Made by a program: the position numbers and the translations under genes. From Neorhizobium vignae (lineage in GTDB: Bacteria > Pseudomonadota > Alphaproteobacteria > Rhizobiales > Rhizobiaceae), in the NCBI RefSeq assembly GCF_000732195.1, contig NZ_JNNU01000018.1, forward strand, positions 51,444-115,443: DNA of 64,000 nt. Direction: 5' to 3'. Below the pieces are notes generated by a model that had not been told where the DNA came from, searched no databases, and worked only from the letters and a program-made list of their open reading frames with translations. Positions 25,413 through 34,217 of the stretch are shown here, piece after piece (position 1 is the first letter of the stretch; each line of letters begins with the position of its first letter).

Positions 25413-26702
25413 ATGACTGAGACCAAGAAGACACCTAAGGGAATTTCGCGCCGAACGCTTTTGAAGACGGCGTCCGCCGCGGCCGGTCTTGCCGCCGGCT
25501 CCGGGGCGATCACCGGCTTCCCGACCATCTGGGCCCAGAACCCGATTACGCTGCGCCAGTTCGGCACCGGCGTTTCGAACCTCAACGCGATCGCCGAGAA
25601 GTGCAAGGCCGACCTCGGCATCACGCTCGAAATGACTGCGACGGACTCTGACGCGGCCGCCCAGCGCGCCGTCACCCAGCCGAACTCCTACGACATCGCC
25701 GACATCGAATACTGGATCCTCAAGAAGGTCTATCCGGCCGGCGTCATCCAGCCGATGGATACGACCAAGCTCAAGTATTACGACAAGATCGTGCCGCTGT
25801 TTAAAAACGGCAAGCTGAAGCCGGACAGCGTGATCGCTCAAGGGACCGCGCCGCACACGGTCGGTTATGTCGCAAAGCCCGGCGACAAGACCTTCGCCAA
25901 GGAAGAGACCAAGTGGTTCACGATGGTTCCGACCATCTACAACGCCGACACGCTCGGCATCCGCCCGGACCTCGTCGGCCGCGAGATCTCGACCTGGGCC
26001 GACATCATGGACCCGAAGTTCAAGGGCAAGGCCTCGATCCTCAACATCCCGTCGATCGGCATCATGGATGCCGCGATGATCATGGAAGCCATGGGCAACA
26101 TCAAGTATGCCGACAAGGGCAACATGACCAAGGCGGAAATCGACAAGACGATCGACTTCCTGATCAAGGCCAAGCAGGCAGGCCAGTTCCGCGCCTTCTG
26201 GAAATCGTTCGACGAGAGCGTCAACCTGATGGCCTCAGGCGAGGTCGTCATCCAGTCGATGTGGTCGCCGGCCGTCGCCGCCGTCCGCTCCAAGGGCATC
26301 GCCTGCAAATACCAGCCGCTCAAGGAAGGTTACCGCTCGTGGGGCGGTGGTCTGGGCCTCGCAGCCCATCTCTCCGGCGCCAAGCTCGACGCTGCCTATG
26401 AATATATCAACTGGTACACGTCCGGCTGGGTCGGCGCCTATCTCAATCGTCAGGGCTACTATTCGGCCGCCATGGAAACCGCCAAGGCCCACATGTCCGC
26501 CGACGAATGGGGCTACTGGATCGAAGGCAAGCCGGCCAAGGGCGATATCGTCGCTCCGGACGGCAAGGTCATGGAAAAGGCCGGCGCAATCCGTGACGGC
26601 GGCTCCTTCGAAGAACGCATGGGCCACGTCGCCTGCTGGAACTCGGTGATGGACGAGGACCGTTACATGGTCCGCCGCTGGAACGAGTTCATCGCGGCGT
26701 AA
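25413..26702 (+). CDS. ABC transporter substrate-binding protein with Tat signal
   Basis: 429 residues. The N-terminus carries a twin-arginine motif (ISRRTLLKTAS) and an alanine/glycine-rich core ending near IWAQ, so export is probably by Tat. The mature region (DIADIEYWILKKVYPAGVIQP, TYNAD-like and WSPAVAAVRSKG segments) fits the PotD-like class of binding proteins. Follows the ATPase by 36 bases with AGAGGAGAA before the ATG. Confidence 0.86.
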   Translation: MTETKKTPKGISRRTLLKTASAAAGLAAGSGAITGFPTIWAQNPITLRQFGTGVSNLNAIAEKCKADLGITLEMTATDSDAAAQRAVTQPNSYDIADIEYWILKKVYPAGVIQPMDTTKLKYYDKIVPLFKNGKLKPDSVIAQGTAPHTVGYVAKPGDKTFAKEETKWFTMVPTIYNADTLGIRPDLVGREISTWADIMDPKFKGKASILNIPSIGIMDAAMIMEAMGNIKYADKGNMTKAEIDKTIDFLIKAKQAGQFRAFWKSFDESVNLMASGEVVIQSMWSPAVAAVRSKGIACKYQPLKEGYRSWGGGLGLAAHLSGAKLDAAYEYINWYTSGWVGAYLNRQGYYSAAMETAKAHMSADEWGYWIEGKPAKGDIVAPDGKVMEKAGAIRDGGSFEERMGHVACWNSVMDEDRYMVRRWNEFIAA

Positions 26703-26743
26703 GGCCCGGGGTCCGGCGCTGCAAGCCCAGCATCCCTTACGCC

Positions 26744-26842
26744 GTCATCCTCGGGCTTGACCCGAGGATCCACGCCAGGGGCGAGAGAGCGAAAGGGCGT
26801 ACGGCCGACGAAATGGATCCTCGGGTCAAGCCCGAGGATGAC
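26744..26842. repeat. Palindromic intergenic element with 29-base inverted arms
   Basis: Arms 26744-26772 and 26814-26842 are perfect reverse complements around a 41-base spacer. Each arm is itself a hairpin (TCCTCGGG-CTTGA-CCCGAGGA type). This resembles the rhizobial/alphaproteobacterial intergenic palindromes built on GTCATCCTCGGGCTTGACCC. It sits between the binding-protein and permease genes, where it may trim or stabilise mRNA. Confidence 0.8.
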
Positions 26843-26894
26843 GACCGGGTGAGGAAGCATATTCCTCTCTCGGGTGACCCCAGGGAGACGAAAC

Positions 26895-27806
26895 ATGGCC
26901 ACGATCACATCCTCGGAACCAGATAGGGCCGACATGGCGAAGGCGAGAAGCTTTCGTCTGTCGCCGGCGCTGATCTCCTATCTTCAGGCAACGCCGCTGG
27001 CGCTGATCCTCGGCGCCTTCCTGCTGCTGCCGATCCTGATGATCTCCGTCGTCAGCTTCTGGGACTACGACTTCGCCCAGATGTATCCGGATTTCCTGTC
27101 GATGAATTATGCCGAGACCCTCGGTTCGTGGGTGACCTGGAAGACCTATCTGAATACCTTGAAATTTGCTTTCCTCGTCTGGGCGATCACGCTGTTCGTC
27201 GGTTTCTGGGTCGCCTATTTTCTGGCCTTCCACATCCGCACCACCGCCATGCAGATGGTGCTCTTCCTCGTCTGCACCGTGCCGTTCCTGACGTCGAACA
27301 TCATCCGCATGATCTCGTGGATACCGGTGCTCGGGCGTAACGGCCTTGTCAACACGACGCTGATCAATGCCGGGATCATCCCAGAACCGATCGAATGGCT
27401 GCTCTATTCGGATTTCGCGGTGGTGCTCGCAATGGTGCATCTCTACACGCTGTTCATGGTGACGCCGATCTTCAACACGCTGATGCGCATCGACAAGTCG
27501 CTGGTCGAAGCCGCGCGCGATGCCGGCGCCACGAGCATCCAGATCCTCACCAACGTCATCATTCCGCTTGCCAAGCCCGGCATGGCGATCGGTACCATCT
27601 TCGTCGTGACCCTGGTCATGGCCGACTTTTCGACCGTTCAGGTGATGTCCGGCGGCCAGAGCGCTTCGGTGGCGCTGATGATGAAGAACCAGATGTCGCT
27701 GCTTCAATACCCGGCAGCCGCCGCCAACGCGGTGGTACTGCTCGTCCTCGTTCTCCTGATGGTCGCGGGCATTCTTCGCATCGTCGACATCCGCAAAGAG
27801 CTTTAG
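26895..27806 (+). CDS. ABC transporter permease (PotB-like)
   Basis: 303 residues, six transmembrane helices, EAA motif VEAARDAGATSIQILTNVIIP. An upstream in-frame start (26874) would add MTPGRRN from the end of the intergenic region; the ATG at 26895 with CAGGGAGACG before it is preferred. Forms a heteromeric channel with the next gene product. Confidence 0.87.
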   Translation: MATITSSEPDRADMAKARSFRLSPALISYLQATPLALILGAFLLLPILMISVVSFWDYDFAQMYPDFLSMNYAETLGSWVTWKTYLNTLKFAFLVWAITLFVGFWVAYFLAFHIRTTAMQMVLFLVCTVPFLTSNIIRMISWIPVLGRNGLVNTTLINAGIIPEPIEWLLYSDFAVVLAMVHLYTLFMVTPIFNTLMRIDKSLVEAARDAGATSIQILTNVIIPLAKPGMAIGTIFVVTLVMADFSTVQVMSGGQSASVALMMKNQMSLLQYPAAAANAVVLLVLVLLMVAGILRIVDIRKEL

Positions 27807-27824
27807 GAAAAAGGGAGTTCTGAG

Positions 27825-28643
27825 ATGCACAGCGACAAGCGCGGCCGCGAATTCTACCTTCTCGCCATCTTCTTCGCCATCTTCGTGCTGTTCCTTTACG
27901 GCCCGCTCTCGGCGATCCTCATCCTCTCCTTCCAGGGACCGAACGGCGGCCTGACCTTCCCGCTGAACGGCGTGTCGCTGCGCTGGTTCGCCAACCTGTT
28001 CGAGACACAGGCGGTCGGCGATTTCGGCGGATCGTTCCGCCGTTCCGCGATACTCGGCATCATGGTGATGATCGTCACCGTCGTCGTCTCGCTGCTCGCG
28101 GGCCTCGCCTTCCGCCGCCGCTTCATCGGCTCGACGGCACTGTTCTATCTCGCGGTGGCGAGCCTCGTCGTCCCCTCTATCATCATCTCGCTCGGCATCG
28201 GCGTCGTATTCCAGCAGCTCGGTTTTCAGCCGTCCTGGTATACGTCCGCCTTCGGTGCGCACCTCACCTGGACGCTGCCCTTCGGCGTCCTGATCATGTT
28301 CGCCGTCTTCAACCGCTTTTCGCCGGCCTACGAGGAAGCCGCGCGCGATCTCGGCGCTTCGTCCTGGCAGACCTTCCGCCACGTCGTGCTGCCGATGATC
28401 GCGCCGAGCCTTGTCGGCGTCGGCCTGTTCGGTTTTACGCTGTCCTATGACGAATTCGCCCGCACGTTGATGACGGCAGGCTCGTTCAACACGCTGCCGC
28501 TCGAAATCTACGGCATGACGACCAATGTCACGACTCCGGTGCTCTACGCGCTCGGTACCGTGACGACGGCCTTTTCCTTCCTTGTCATCGCCGGCACGCT
28601 CGGCCTGATCGTCCACCTCAATCGCCGCCGCCTGCGGTCGTGA
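27825..28643 (+). CDS. ABC transporter permease (PotC-like)
   Basis: 272 residues, six transmembrane helices, EAA motif YEEAARDLGASSWQTFRHVVLP. Starts 18 bases after the first permease with AAGGGAG upstream, and its stop overlaps a GTG of the racemase gene (GTGA). Confidence 0.88.
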   Translation: MHSDKRGREFYLLAIFFAIFVLFLYGPLSAILILSFQGPNGGLTFPLNGVSLRWFANLFETQAVGDFGGSFRRSAILGIMVMIVTVVVSLLAGLAFRRRFIGSTALFYLAVASLVVPSIIISLGIGVVFQQLGFQPSWYTSAFGAHLTWTLPFGVLIMFAVFNRFSPAYEEAARDLGASSWQTFRHVVLPMIAPSLVGVGLFGFTLSYDEFARTLMTAGSFNTLPLEIYGMTTNVTTPVLYALGTVTTAFSFLVIAGTLGLIVHLNRRRLRS

Positions 28644-29395
28644 ACAGAATGCGCATTCTCGTCGTAAACCCGAATACCACCGCCAGCATGACGGCGACGA
28701 TCGCCGATTCCGCAATCCGCGTCGCCAATGCCGGCACCGGAATCCTTGCCGTCACCTCCTCCATGGGGCCGGTCTCGATCGAGGGCTACTATGACGAGGT
28801 CTTCGCGGTGCCCGGCCTGCTGATCGAGATCGCCAAGGGGGCGAAGGCCGGCGCCGATGCGGCGATCATCGCCTGTTTCGACGACACGGGGCTCGACGCC
28901 GCACGGGCACTGTCCAATATTCCTGTGGTCGGCATCTGCGAAGCGGCCGTCGCCACCACCGCCTTCATCGCCCAGCGCTTCACCATCGTCACCACCATGG
29001 AGCGCTCGCGCCTGCCGCTCGAACACCTGGTTGATCGCTACGGCATGGCCGGACGGTGCAAGGTGCGGGCCGCCGATATTCCGGTCCTGTCACTGGAAGA
29101 CCCCAATTCCAATGCCCGCGACCGGCTGCGCAGCGAGATCGCCACTGCGCTGCGCGACGACAGGGCGGAGGCAATCGTGCTCGGCTGCGCCGGCATGGCC
29201 GACCTCACGGCCGAACTGCGCCGCGAATTCGGCGTGCCTGTGATCGACGGCGTCGCGGCGGCGGTGAAACAGGCCGAGGCACTGGTGACATTGGGTTTGT
29301 CGACGGCCAAGCGTGGCGCCTATGCTTCTCCGGTCCGCAAGCCCTATAAAGGCCTGCTCGAAGATTTCGAGCCCGGGAAACTCGCCGCCAAATGA
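28640..29395 (+). CDS. Asp/Glu/hydantoin racemase family protein
   Basis: 251 residues (248 if ATG 28649 is used). The N-terminus ILVVNPNTTASMT is the family signature. Both catalytic cysteines are present: Cys79 in IIACFDDTGLDAAR and Cys183 in LGCAGMADL, as in hydantoin and allantoin racemases and Asp/Glu racemases. A cofactor-independent two-base epimerisation is expected. Start overlaps the permease stop and end overlaps the acetyltransferase start, so it is translated with the importer. Substrate most likely a 5-substituted hydantoin or allantoin. Confidence 0.87.
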   Translation: MNRMRILVVNPNTTASMTATIADSAIRVANAGTGILAVTSSMGPVSIEGYYDEVFAVPGLLIEIAKGAKAGADAAIIACFDDTGLDAARALSNIPVVGICEAAVATTAFIAQRFTIVTTMERSRLPLEHLVDRYGMAGRCKVRAADIPVLSLEDPNSNARDRLRSEIATALRDDRAEAIVLGCAGMADLTAELRREFGVPVIDGVAAAVKQAEALVTLGLSTAKRGAYASPVRKPYKGLLEDFEPGKLAAK

Positions 29396-30228
29396 AAACT
29401 CACGCCACCATTCGCGCGCTCACCTCCTTCGAGCTCGAACAGCTCGTCGACTGGGCACGGATCGAGGGCTGGAATCCGGGCCTTGCCGATGCGCCGGCCC
29501 TTCATGCCGCCGACCCTCAAGGTTTCCTCGGCTGTTTCGTAGACGATCAGATGGGAGCCGGCATATCCGCGGTCCGCTACGGTTCCGATTTCGGCTTCAT
29601 CGGCCTCTATATCGCCCATCAGGATTTTCGCGGCAGGGGTCTTGGCAGAAAGGTCTGGGATGCCGGGATGGCACATCTCGACGGCCGGACGATCGGCCTC
29701 GACGGCGTGCCGGAACAGCAGGCGAATTATCGCGGCATGGGTTTCGAGCCGGCCTACGAGACGTTTCGCTGGAGCGGCAGCCTCGTCGGAAACCGCGATG
29801 CCGATGTAACCGCGATCACCGACGATCTCGTGCCCGCCATTTTTGACTTTGACCGAGCTTTCTTCCCTTCGGAGCGCGATGCTTTCCTGACCGCCTGGCT
29901 GAAGCCGCCGCGGGCTGCCAAGGTCATCATCCGCGACGGCAATGTCTGCGGCTATGCCGTCTGCCGCAAATGCCATGACGGCTACAAGATCGGTCCGCTG
30001 TTTGCCCGGTCAGCCGCCGACGCGCAAAAGCTGCTGAGCGCCTGCGCCGCCGAGATCGGCAACGAAACCCTGCATGTCGACGTCCCGGCCCTGCAGACGG
30101 AATTTTCAGCCTATCTCGAGGCGCATCGTTTTGTGAAAGGCTTCACGACCGCGCGGATGTATCGCGGTCCGGCGCCGGCGGTGCGTATGCCGGGCGTGTT
30201 CGGAATTACCACTCTCGAACTCGGCTGA
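29392..30228 (+). CDS. GNAT-family N-acetyltransferase with two GNAT-like domains
   Basis: 278 residues. The first domain has the acetyl-CoA motif HQDFRGRGLGRKVWD (about 80-94) and NYRGMGF; the second half (about 150-278) resembles the C-terminal Acetyltransf_18 domain of YitI-type proteins. Overlaps the racemase stop (ATGA), ending the operon. Could acetylate an amino acid released from the imported compound; substrate unknown. Confidence 0.82.
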   Translation: MKTHATIRALTSFELEQLVDWARIEGWNPGLADAPALHAADPQGFLGCFVDDQMGAGISAVRYGSDFGFIGLYIAHQDFRGRGLGRKVWDAGMAHLDGRTIGLDGVPEQQANYRGMGFEPAYETFRWSGSLVGNRDADVTAITDDLVPAIFDFDRAFFPSERDAFLTAWLKPPRAAKVIIRDGNVCGYAVCRKCHDGYKIGPLFARSAADAQKLLSACAAEIGNETLHVDVPALQTEFSAYLEAHRFVKGFTTARMYRGPAPAVRMPGVFGITTLELG

Positions 30229-30229
30229 C

Positions 30230-30251
30230 GGCGTCCCGATGCCAGGACGCC
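30230..30251. terminator. Short hairpin between convergent genes
   Basis: GGCGTCC-N8-GGACGCC directly after the acetyltransferase stop and before the end of the convergent ureidoglycine aminohydrolase gene. No T tract, so a weak or Rho-assisted terminator at best. Confidence 0.45.
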
Positions 30252-30273
30252 GCTCGCGCTCGTCGGGCAGCGA

Positions 30274-31095
30274 CTACCACAGTTCGGTGTGGCGGTTGAC
30301 GTCCTTGTAGAGCAGGTAACGGAAGCGGCCGGGGCCGCCAGCATAACAGGCCTGCGGGCAAAAGGCGCGCAGCCACATGTAGTCGCCCGCCTCGACCTCC
30401 ACCCAATCCTGATTGAGCCTGTAGACCGCCTTGCCTTCGAGAACGTAGAGGCCATGCTCCATCACATGGGTCTCCATGAAGGGGATGGTCGCGCCCGGTT
30501 CCAGGGTGACGATGTTGAGATGCATGTCGTAGCGGACGTCGGAGGTGTCGACGAAACGGGTTGTTCCCCAGCGGTCGCCCGTATCCGGCATCCATGAAAT
30601 CGGATGCTCGTCTTCATGGGTGAAGACCGCCGGCGGAGCTTCCAGCCCCTCGACAGCCTGAAAGGCCTTGCGAACCCAGTGGAATTTGACCGGTGCCGTG
30701 CCGCGATTGCGCAGCTTCCACGGCGATCCGGCCGGGATATATGCAAAGGAGCCTGCCCTCAGCGCATGATCGTTTCCGGCAAACTCGATCGACATCTCGC
30801 CCTCGACGACGAAGATCGCCGCCTCGGCGCGCGCGTTGGGTTCCGGCCGGTCGCTTCCGCCGCCAGGCTGAACTTCCACGATGTATTGCGAGAACGTCTC
30901 CGAAAACCCCGTCATCGGGCGGGAGATGATCCATGCGCGGGTTCCCTGCCAATGGGGAAGCAGGCTGGCCACGATGTCTGACATGACTGTTCGGGGGATG
31001 ACCGCATAGGATGTCGTGAAAACAGCCTTGCTGGAAAGAAGATCTGTCTGTGGCGGCAAACCGCCGAGGTTCGAATAATAATCTCTGTTGGTCAT
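30274..31095 (-). CDS. (S)-ureidoglycine aminohydrolase (AllE/YlbA-like bicupin)
   Basis: 273 residues. Two cupin domains (about 60-140 and 190-270), with VVEGEMSIEFAGNDHALRAGSFAYIPAG in the first and FMETHVMEHGLYVLEGKAVYRLN in the second. The latter has the His/Glu ligands of the Mn-binding site known for this family, which converts (S)-ureidoglycine to (S)-ureidoglycolate and ammonia in allantoin breakdown. The ATG at 31095 is preferred over an arginine-rich extension to 31167. Convergent with the racemase operon and divergent from the peptide-type ABC operon. Confidence 0.87.
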   Translation of the reverse strand: MTNRDYYSNLGGLPPQTDLLSSKAVFTTSYAVIPRTVMSDIVASLLPHWQGTRAWIISRPMTGFSETFSQYIVEVQPGGGSDRPEPNARAEAAIFVVEGEMSIEFAGNDHALRAGSFAYIPAGSPWKLRNRGTAPVKFHWVRKAFQAVEGLEAPPAVFTHEDEHPISWMPDTGDRWGTTRFVDTSDVRYDMHLNIVTLEPGATIPFMETHVMEHGLYVLEGKAVYRLNQDWVEVEAGDYMWLRAFCPQACYAGGPGRFRYLLYKDVNRHTELW

Positions 31096-31436
31096 GGGTC
31101 TGTTTTGCGGTCCAATTTCGCGGCGTCTGATACGCTTATGCTTTAAGCGCCGTGCGCCTCTAATCAACCGATAAATTCAAGCCGACAAACCGTGGCTCCA
31201 AGATTTTCGCCATTTATCTGCCTAACCGACGACCTCGCAGCCACGCCGCGAAGTGCAACAGCCCCTCTCGAGGATCCACTGAAGCAGCCGTTCAGGACAT
31301 CCGCCCCACATCGACGCTGCGGATACCGGCGCGGCATTTTTCGGCAGACGCCTCGCAGTCTCGCCACAGAATTCGGCACGAGCCGCCCCTATCTCGAAAT
31401 CACGCTCATCCATCTGCGCTGTTCCTTTCGAGATGA

Positions 31437-31454
31437 GTGAAATCCTGGTTTCAC
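31437..31454. promoter_or_regulatory. Candidate operator palindrome
   Basis: GTGAAA-N6-TTTCAC, a perfect 18-base palindrome. Another half-site (TGAAA, 31466-31470) lies just downstream, inside the sigma-54-like element, and TTTC occurs at 31426-31429. RpiR-family regulators, one of which is encoded at 37884, often bind GAAA/TTTC dyads; assignment is inference. Confidence 0.45.
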
Positions 31455-31459
31455 AGAAA

Positions 31460-31476
31460 TTGGCATGAAATCTGCT
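31460..31476 (+). promoter_or_regulatory. Sigma-54-like -24/-12 promoter element
   Basis: TTGGCATGAAATCTGCT matches YTGGCACGRNNNTTGCW except at two positions, with GG and GC 10 bases apart. Predicted start near 31488, about 43 bases before the binding-protein ATG. It deviates from consensus at the same two columns as the element at 24239. Confidence 0.6.
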
Positions 31477-31530
31477 TCTCCTTTGATGACTGGGTCAAAG
31501 TCCAGCGACTTCAATAAAAGAGGGAACAGC

Positions 31531-33183
31531 ATGACCAACACATCATCAAGTAGCCGGCACGGCATCGGCATTTTCCGGGACCTGCGGTTGACGACGGTAT
31601 TTGGCGCGACCGCAGTTGCACTCCTTGCAGCCGCCGCCACCCCCGCGCTGGCGGCTGGAACGCTGCGCATCGGCATGACCGCTTCCGATATCCCGCTCAC
31701 CACCGGCCAGACCGACCAGGGCGGCGAAGGCCAGCGCTTCATGGGTTATACGGTCTACAATTCCCTGATCGAGTGGGACCTTTCGAAAGCCGACAAACCG
31801 TCTGCCCTCATTCCAAGCCTTGCGACATCCTGGCAGGTCGATCCGGCCGATAAGACCAAATGGATCTTCAAGCTCCGCGATGGCGTCAAATTCCATGACG
31901 GCAGCGCCTTCAATGCGGATGCGGTCGTCTGGAACCTCGACAAGCTTCTGAAGGCGGACGCGCCACAGTTCGACAAGCGCCAGGCGGCCCAGGGCAAGTC
32001 GCGCATCCCGGCGGTCGCTTCCTACAAGGTCGTGGATCCCCTGACCGTCGAAATCACCACCAACACGCCAGATGCGACGCTTCCCTACCAGCTGAGCTGG
32101 ATCCTGCTTTCCTCGCCGGCGAACTGGGAAAAGCAGGGCAAGAACTGGGATACGGTTGCCCAAAAGCCCTCCGGCACCGGCCCATGGAAGATGGAAAGCG
32201 GCTTTACGCCCCGCGAACGGGCCGAACTGACACCCAACAAGGACTATTGGGACAAAGCGCGCGTTCCCAAGCTCGACAAGCTCGTCCTGATCCCGTTGCC
32301 GGAACCCAATACCCGTGTCGCGGCGCTTCGCTCCGGCCAGGTCGACTGGATCGAGGCTCCCGCCCCGGATTCGGTGAAATCACTGAAGGAGGCCGGCCTC
32401 AAGATCATCACCAATTCCTATCCGCATAACTGGACCTGGCACCTGTCGCGCATCGACGGTTCCCCGTGGAACGATATCCGAGTCCGGAAGGCCGCAAACC
32501 TTGCCGTTGACCGCGATGGCCTCAACGAGCTTCTCGGCGGACTTTCCGTACCGGCGCAAGGCTACATGCCGCCCGGCCACCAGTGGTTCGGCAAGCCGAC
32601 CTTCAAGGTGGAATACAATGTCGAGGAAGCCAAGAAGCTGATGAAGGAAGCGGGTTACGGCCCCGACAAGCCGCTCAAGACCAAGGTCATCATTTCCTCG
32701 TCTGGCTCGGGCCAGATGCTGCCGTTGCAGATGAACGAGTATATCCAGCAGACGCTTGCCGAAGTCGGCATCAATATCGAATACGAGGTCGCCGACTGGA
32801 ATACCGTCATCAACATCTGGCGGGCGGGTGCCAAGGATCCGAGCGCCAAGGGCGCCACCGCGATCAACTACAGCTATTTCATCCAGGATCCCTTCACCGC
32901 CATGATCCGCCAGTCGCAGTGCAAGCTCGCCCCGCCGACCGGCACCAACTGGGGTTATTATTGCGACAAGGATATGGACGCGCTGTTCGACAAGGTGCGC
33001 AATACCTTCGATCCCGTGGAGCAGGACAAGGTGATGCAGCAGGTGCACGAGAAATACGTGAACGATGCGCTGTTCCTGATGGTGACGCATGACGTCAACC
33101 CCCGCGCCATGACCGCCAAGGTCAAGGGCTTCGTCCAGGCCCAGAACTGGTTCCAGGATTTTTCGACGATTACCATGGAGTAA
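31531..33183 (+). CDS. Peptide/nickel-type ABC transporter substrate-binding protein
   Basis: 550 residues, SBP family 5 (DppA/OppA-like). Signal peptide with core TTVFGATAVALLAAAATPALA cut after ALA. The family region WIFKLRDGVKFHDGSAFNADAVVWNLDK is clear. AGAGGGAACAGC precedes ATG 31531; an upstream in-frame ATG at 31465 falls inside the promoter element and is rejected. First gene of a seven-gene rightward operon ending in a racemase-like gene and an RpiR regulator. Confidence 0.9.
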   Translation: MTNTSSSSRHGIGIFRDLRLTTVFGATAVALLAAAATPALAAGTLRIGMTASDIPLTTGQTDQGGEGQRFMGYTVYNSLIEWDLSKADKPSALIPSLATSWQVDPADKTKWIFKLRDGVKFHDGSAFNADAVVWNLDKLLKADAPQFDKRQAAQGKSRIPAVASYKVVDPLTVEITTNTPDATLPYQLSWILLSSPANWEKQGKNWDTVAQKPSGTGPWKMESGFTPRERAELTPNKDYWDKARVPKLDKLVLIPLPEPNTRVAALRSGQVDWIEAPAPDSVKSLKEAGLKIITNSYPHNWTWHLSRIDGSPWNDIRVRKAANLAVDRDGLNELLGGLSVPAQGYMPPGHQWFGKPTFKVEYNVEEAKKLMKEAGYGPDKPLKTKVIISSSGSGQMLPLQMNEYIQQTLAEVGINIEYEVADWNTVINIWRAGAKDPSAKGATAINYSYFIQDPFTAMIRQSQCKLAPPTGTNWGYYCDKDMDALFDKVRNTFDPVEQDKVMQQVHEKYVNDALFLMVTHDVNPRAMTAKVKGFVQAQNWFQDFSTITME

Positions 33184-33192
33184 TCCCGAGCA

Positions 33193-33221
33193 GGCGGTGC
33201 GCCGGCGATCGGCGCACCGCC
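33193..33221 (+). other. Intercistronic stem-loop after the binding-protein gene
   Basis: GGCGGTGCGCC-N7-GGCGCACCGCC, an 11-bp perfect stem followed by TTT, between the binding-protein and permease genes. Such structures commonly protect the abundant binding-protein transcript and attenuate downstream expression. Confidence 0.7.
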
Positions 33222-33260
33222 TTTCATGATGCCCGATCAACCTCTCCCGGTGAGGACACC

Positions 33261-34214
33261 ATGCTGCTCTATGCCCTGAAACGACTTCTGCACGTCATTC
33301 CCGTCACGATCGGCGTGAGCATCGTATGCTTCATGCTGATCCATATCGCTCCGGGCGATCCGCTCGCCGCCATCCTGCCTTCGGATGCCTCTGCCGAGCT
33401 GCAGACGCAGATGCGCAGCTTCTACGGCCTCGACCGGCCGCTTCCTGTCCAATATGCCCTTTGGGCATGGCATGCGCTGCAGGGCGATCTCGGTACCTCG
33501 ATCGCCAGCGGCCGGCCGGTGTTGAACGAGATCCTGGATGCATCCGTCAATTCCATCATCCTTGCTCTCGCTGCCGCCGTTATCGGCTTCGTGGCAGGTT
33601 CCTCCCTGGGTTTCCTGGCCGGCGTCTTTCGCGGCGGGTGGGTGGATCGCCTGGCATCGGCGGTTTCGATGCTCGGTGTCAGCGTGCCTCATTATTGGCT
33701 CGGCATGGTGCTGGTCATCGCCTTTTCCGTCACTCTCGGCTGGCTGCCGGCCATGGGCGGCGGACCGGAGGGATCGTCGGGCCGAAACCTAAGCTGGGCT
33801 TACCTGCAGTTCCTCATCTTGCCCGCGATCACCATGTCGGTCATCCCGATGGGCATCATCGCCCGCACCATCCGCTCGCTGGTCGCCGATATCCTCTCCC
33901 AGGACTTCACCCAGGCACTGGCCGCCAAGGGGCTTATGACACCACAGATCCTGCGCCACGTGGTGCGCAACGCCGCGCCGACCGCGCTCTCGGTCATGGG
34001 ACTGCAACTCGGTTACCTGCTTGGCGGCTCGATCCTGATCGAAACGGTTTTCTCCTGGCCCGGAACCGGCTTCCTGCTGAACGGCGCGATCTTCACCCGC
34101 GACCTGCCCATCCTGCAGGGGACGATCCTGGTGCTCGCCATGTTCTTCGTTTTCCTCAACCTCGTCGTAGACGTGCTGCAGAGCGCGATCGATCCCCGCA
34201 TCCAGAGGAGCTGA
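33261..34214 (+). CDS. Peptide-type ABC transporter permease (DppB-like)
   Basis: 317 residues. Conserved N-terminus MLLYALKRLLHVIPVTIGVS, six transmembrane helices, and the C-terminal LGGSILIETVFSWPGTGFLL and DPRIQ segments of DppB/OppB proteins. Lies 77 bases after the binding-protein gene, across a stem-loop. Confidence 0.92.
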   Translation: MLLYALKRLLHVIPVTIGVSIVCFMLIHIAPGDPLAAILPSDASAELQTQMRSFYGLDRPLPVQYALWAWHALQGDLGTSIASGRPVLNEILDASVNSIILALAAAVIGFVAGSSLGFLAGVFRGGWVDRLASAVSMLGVSVPHYWLGMVLVIAFSVTLGWLPAMGGGPEGSSGRNLSWAYLQFLILPAITMSVIPMGIIARTIRSLVADILSQDFTQALAAKGLMTPQILRHVVRNAAPTALSVMGLQLGYLLGGSILIETVFSWPGTGFLLNGAIFTRDLPILQGTILVLAMFFVFLNLVVDVLQSAIDPRIQRS

Positions 34215-34217
34215 CAC

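Noticed and set aside
26826..28715. 629-codon open frame opposite the two permease genes
   Set aside because: Antisense shadow with runs of Asp/Glu/Arg/His; crosses the palindromic repeat.
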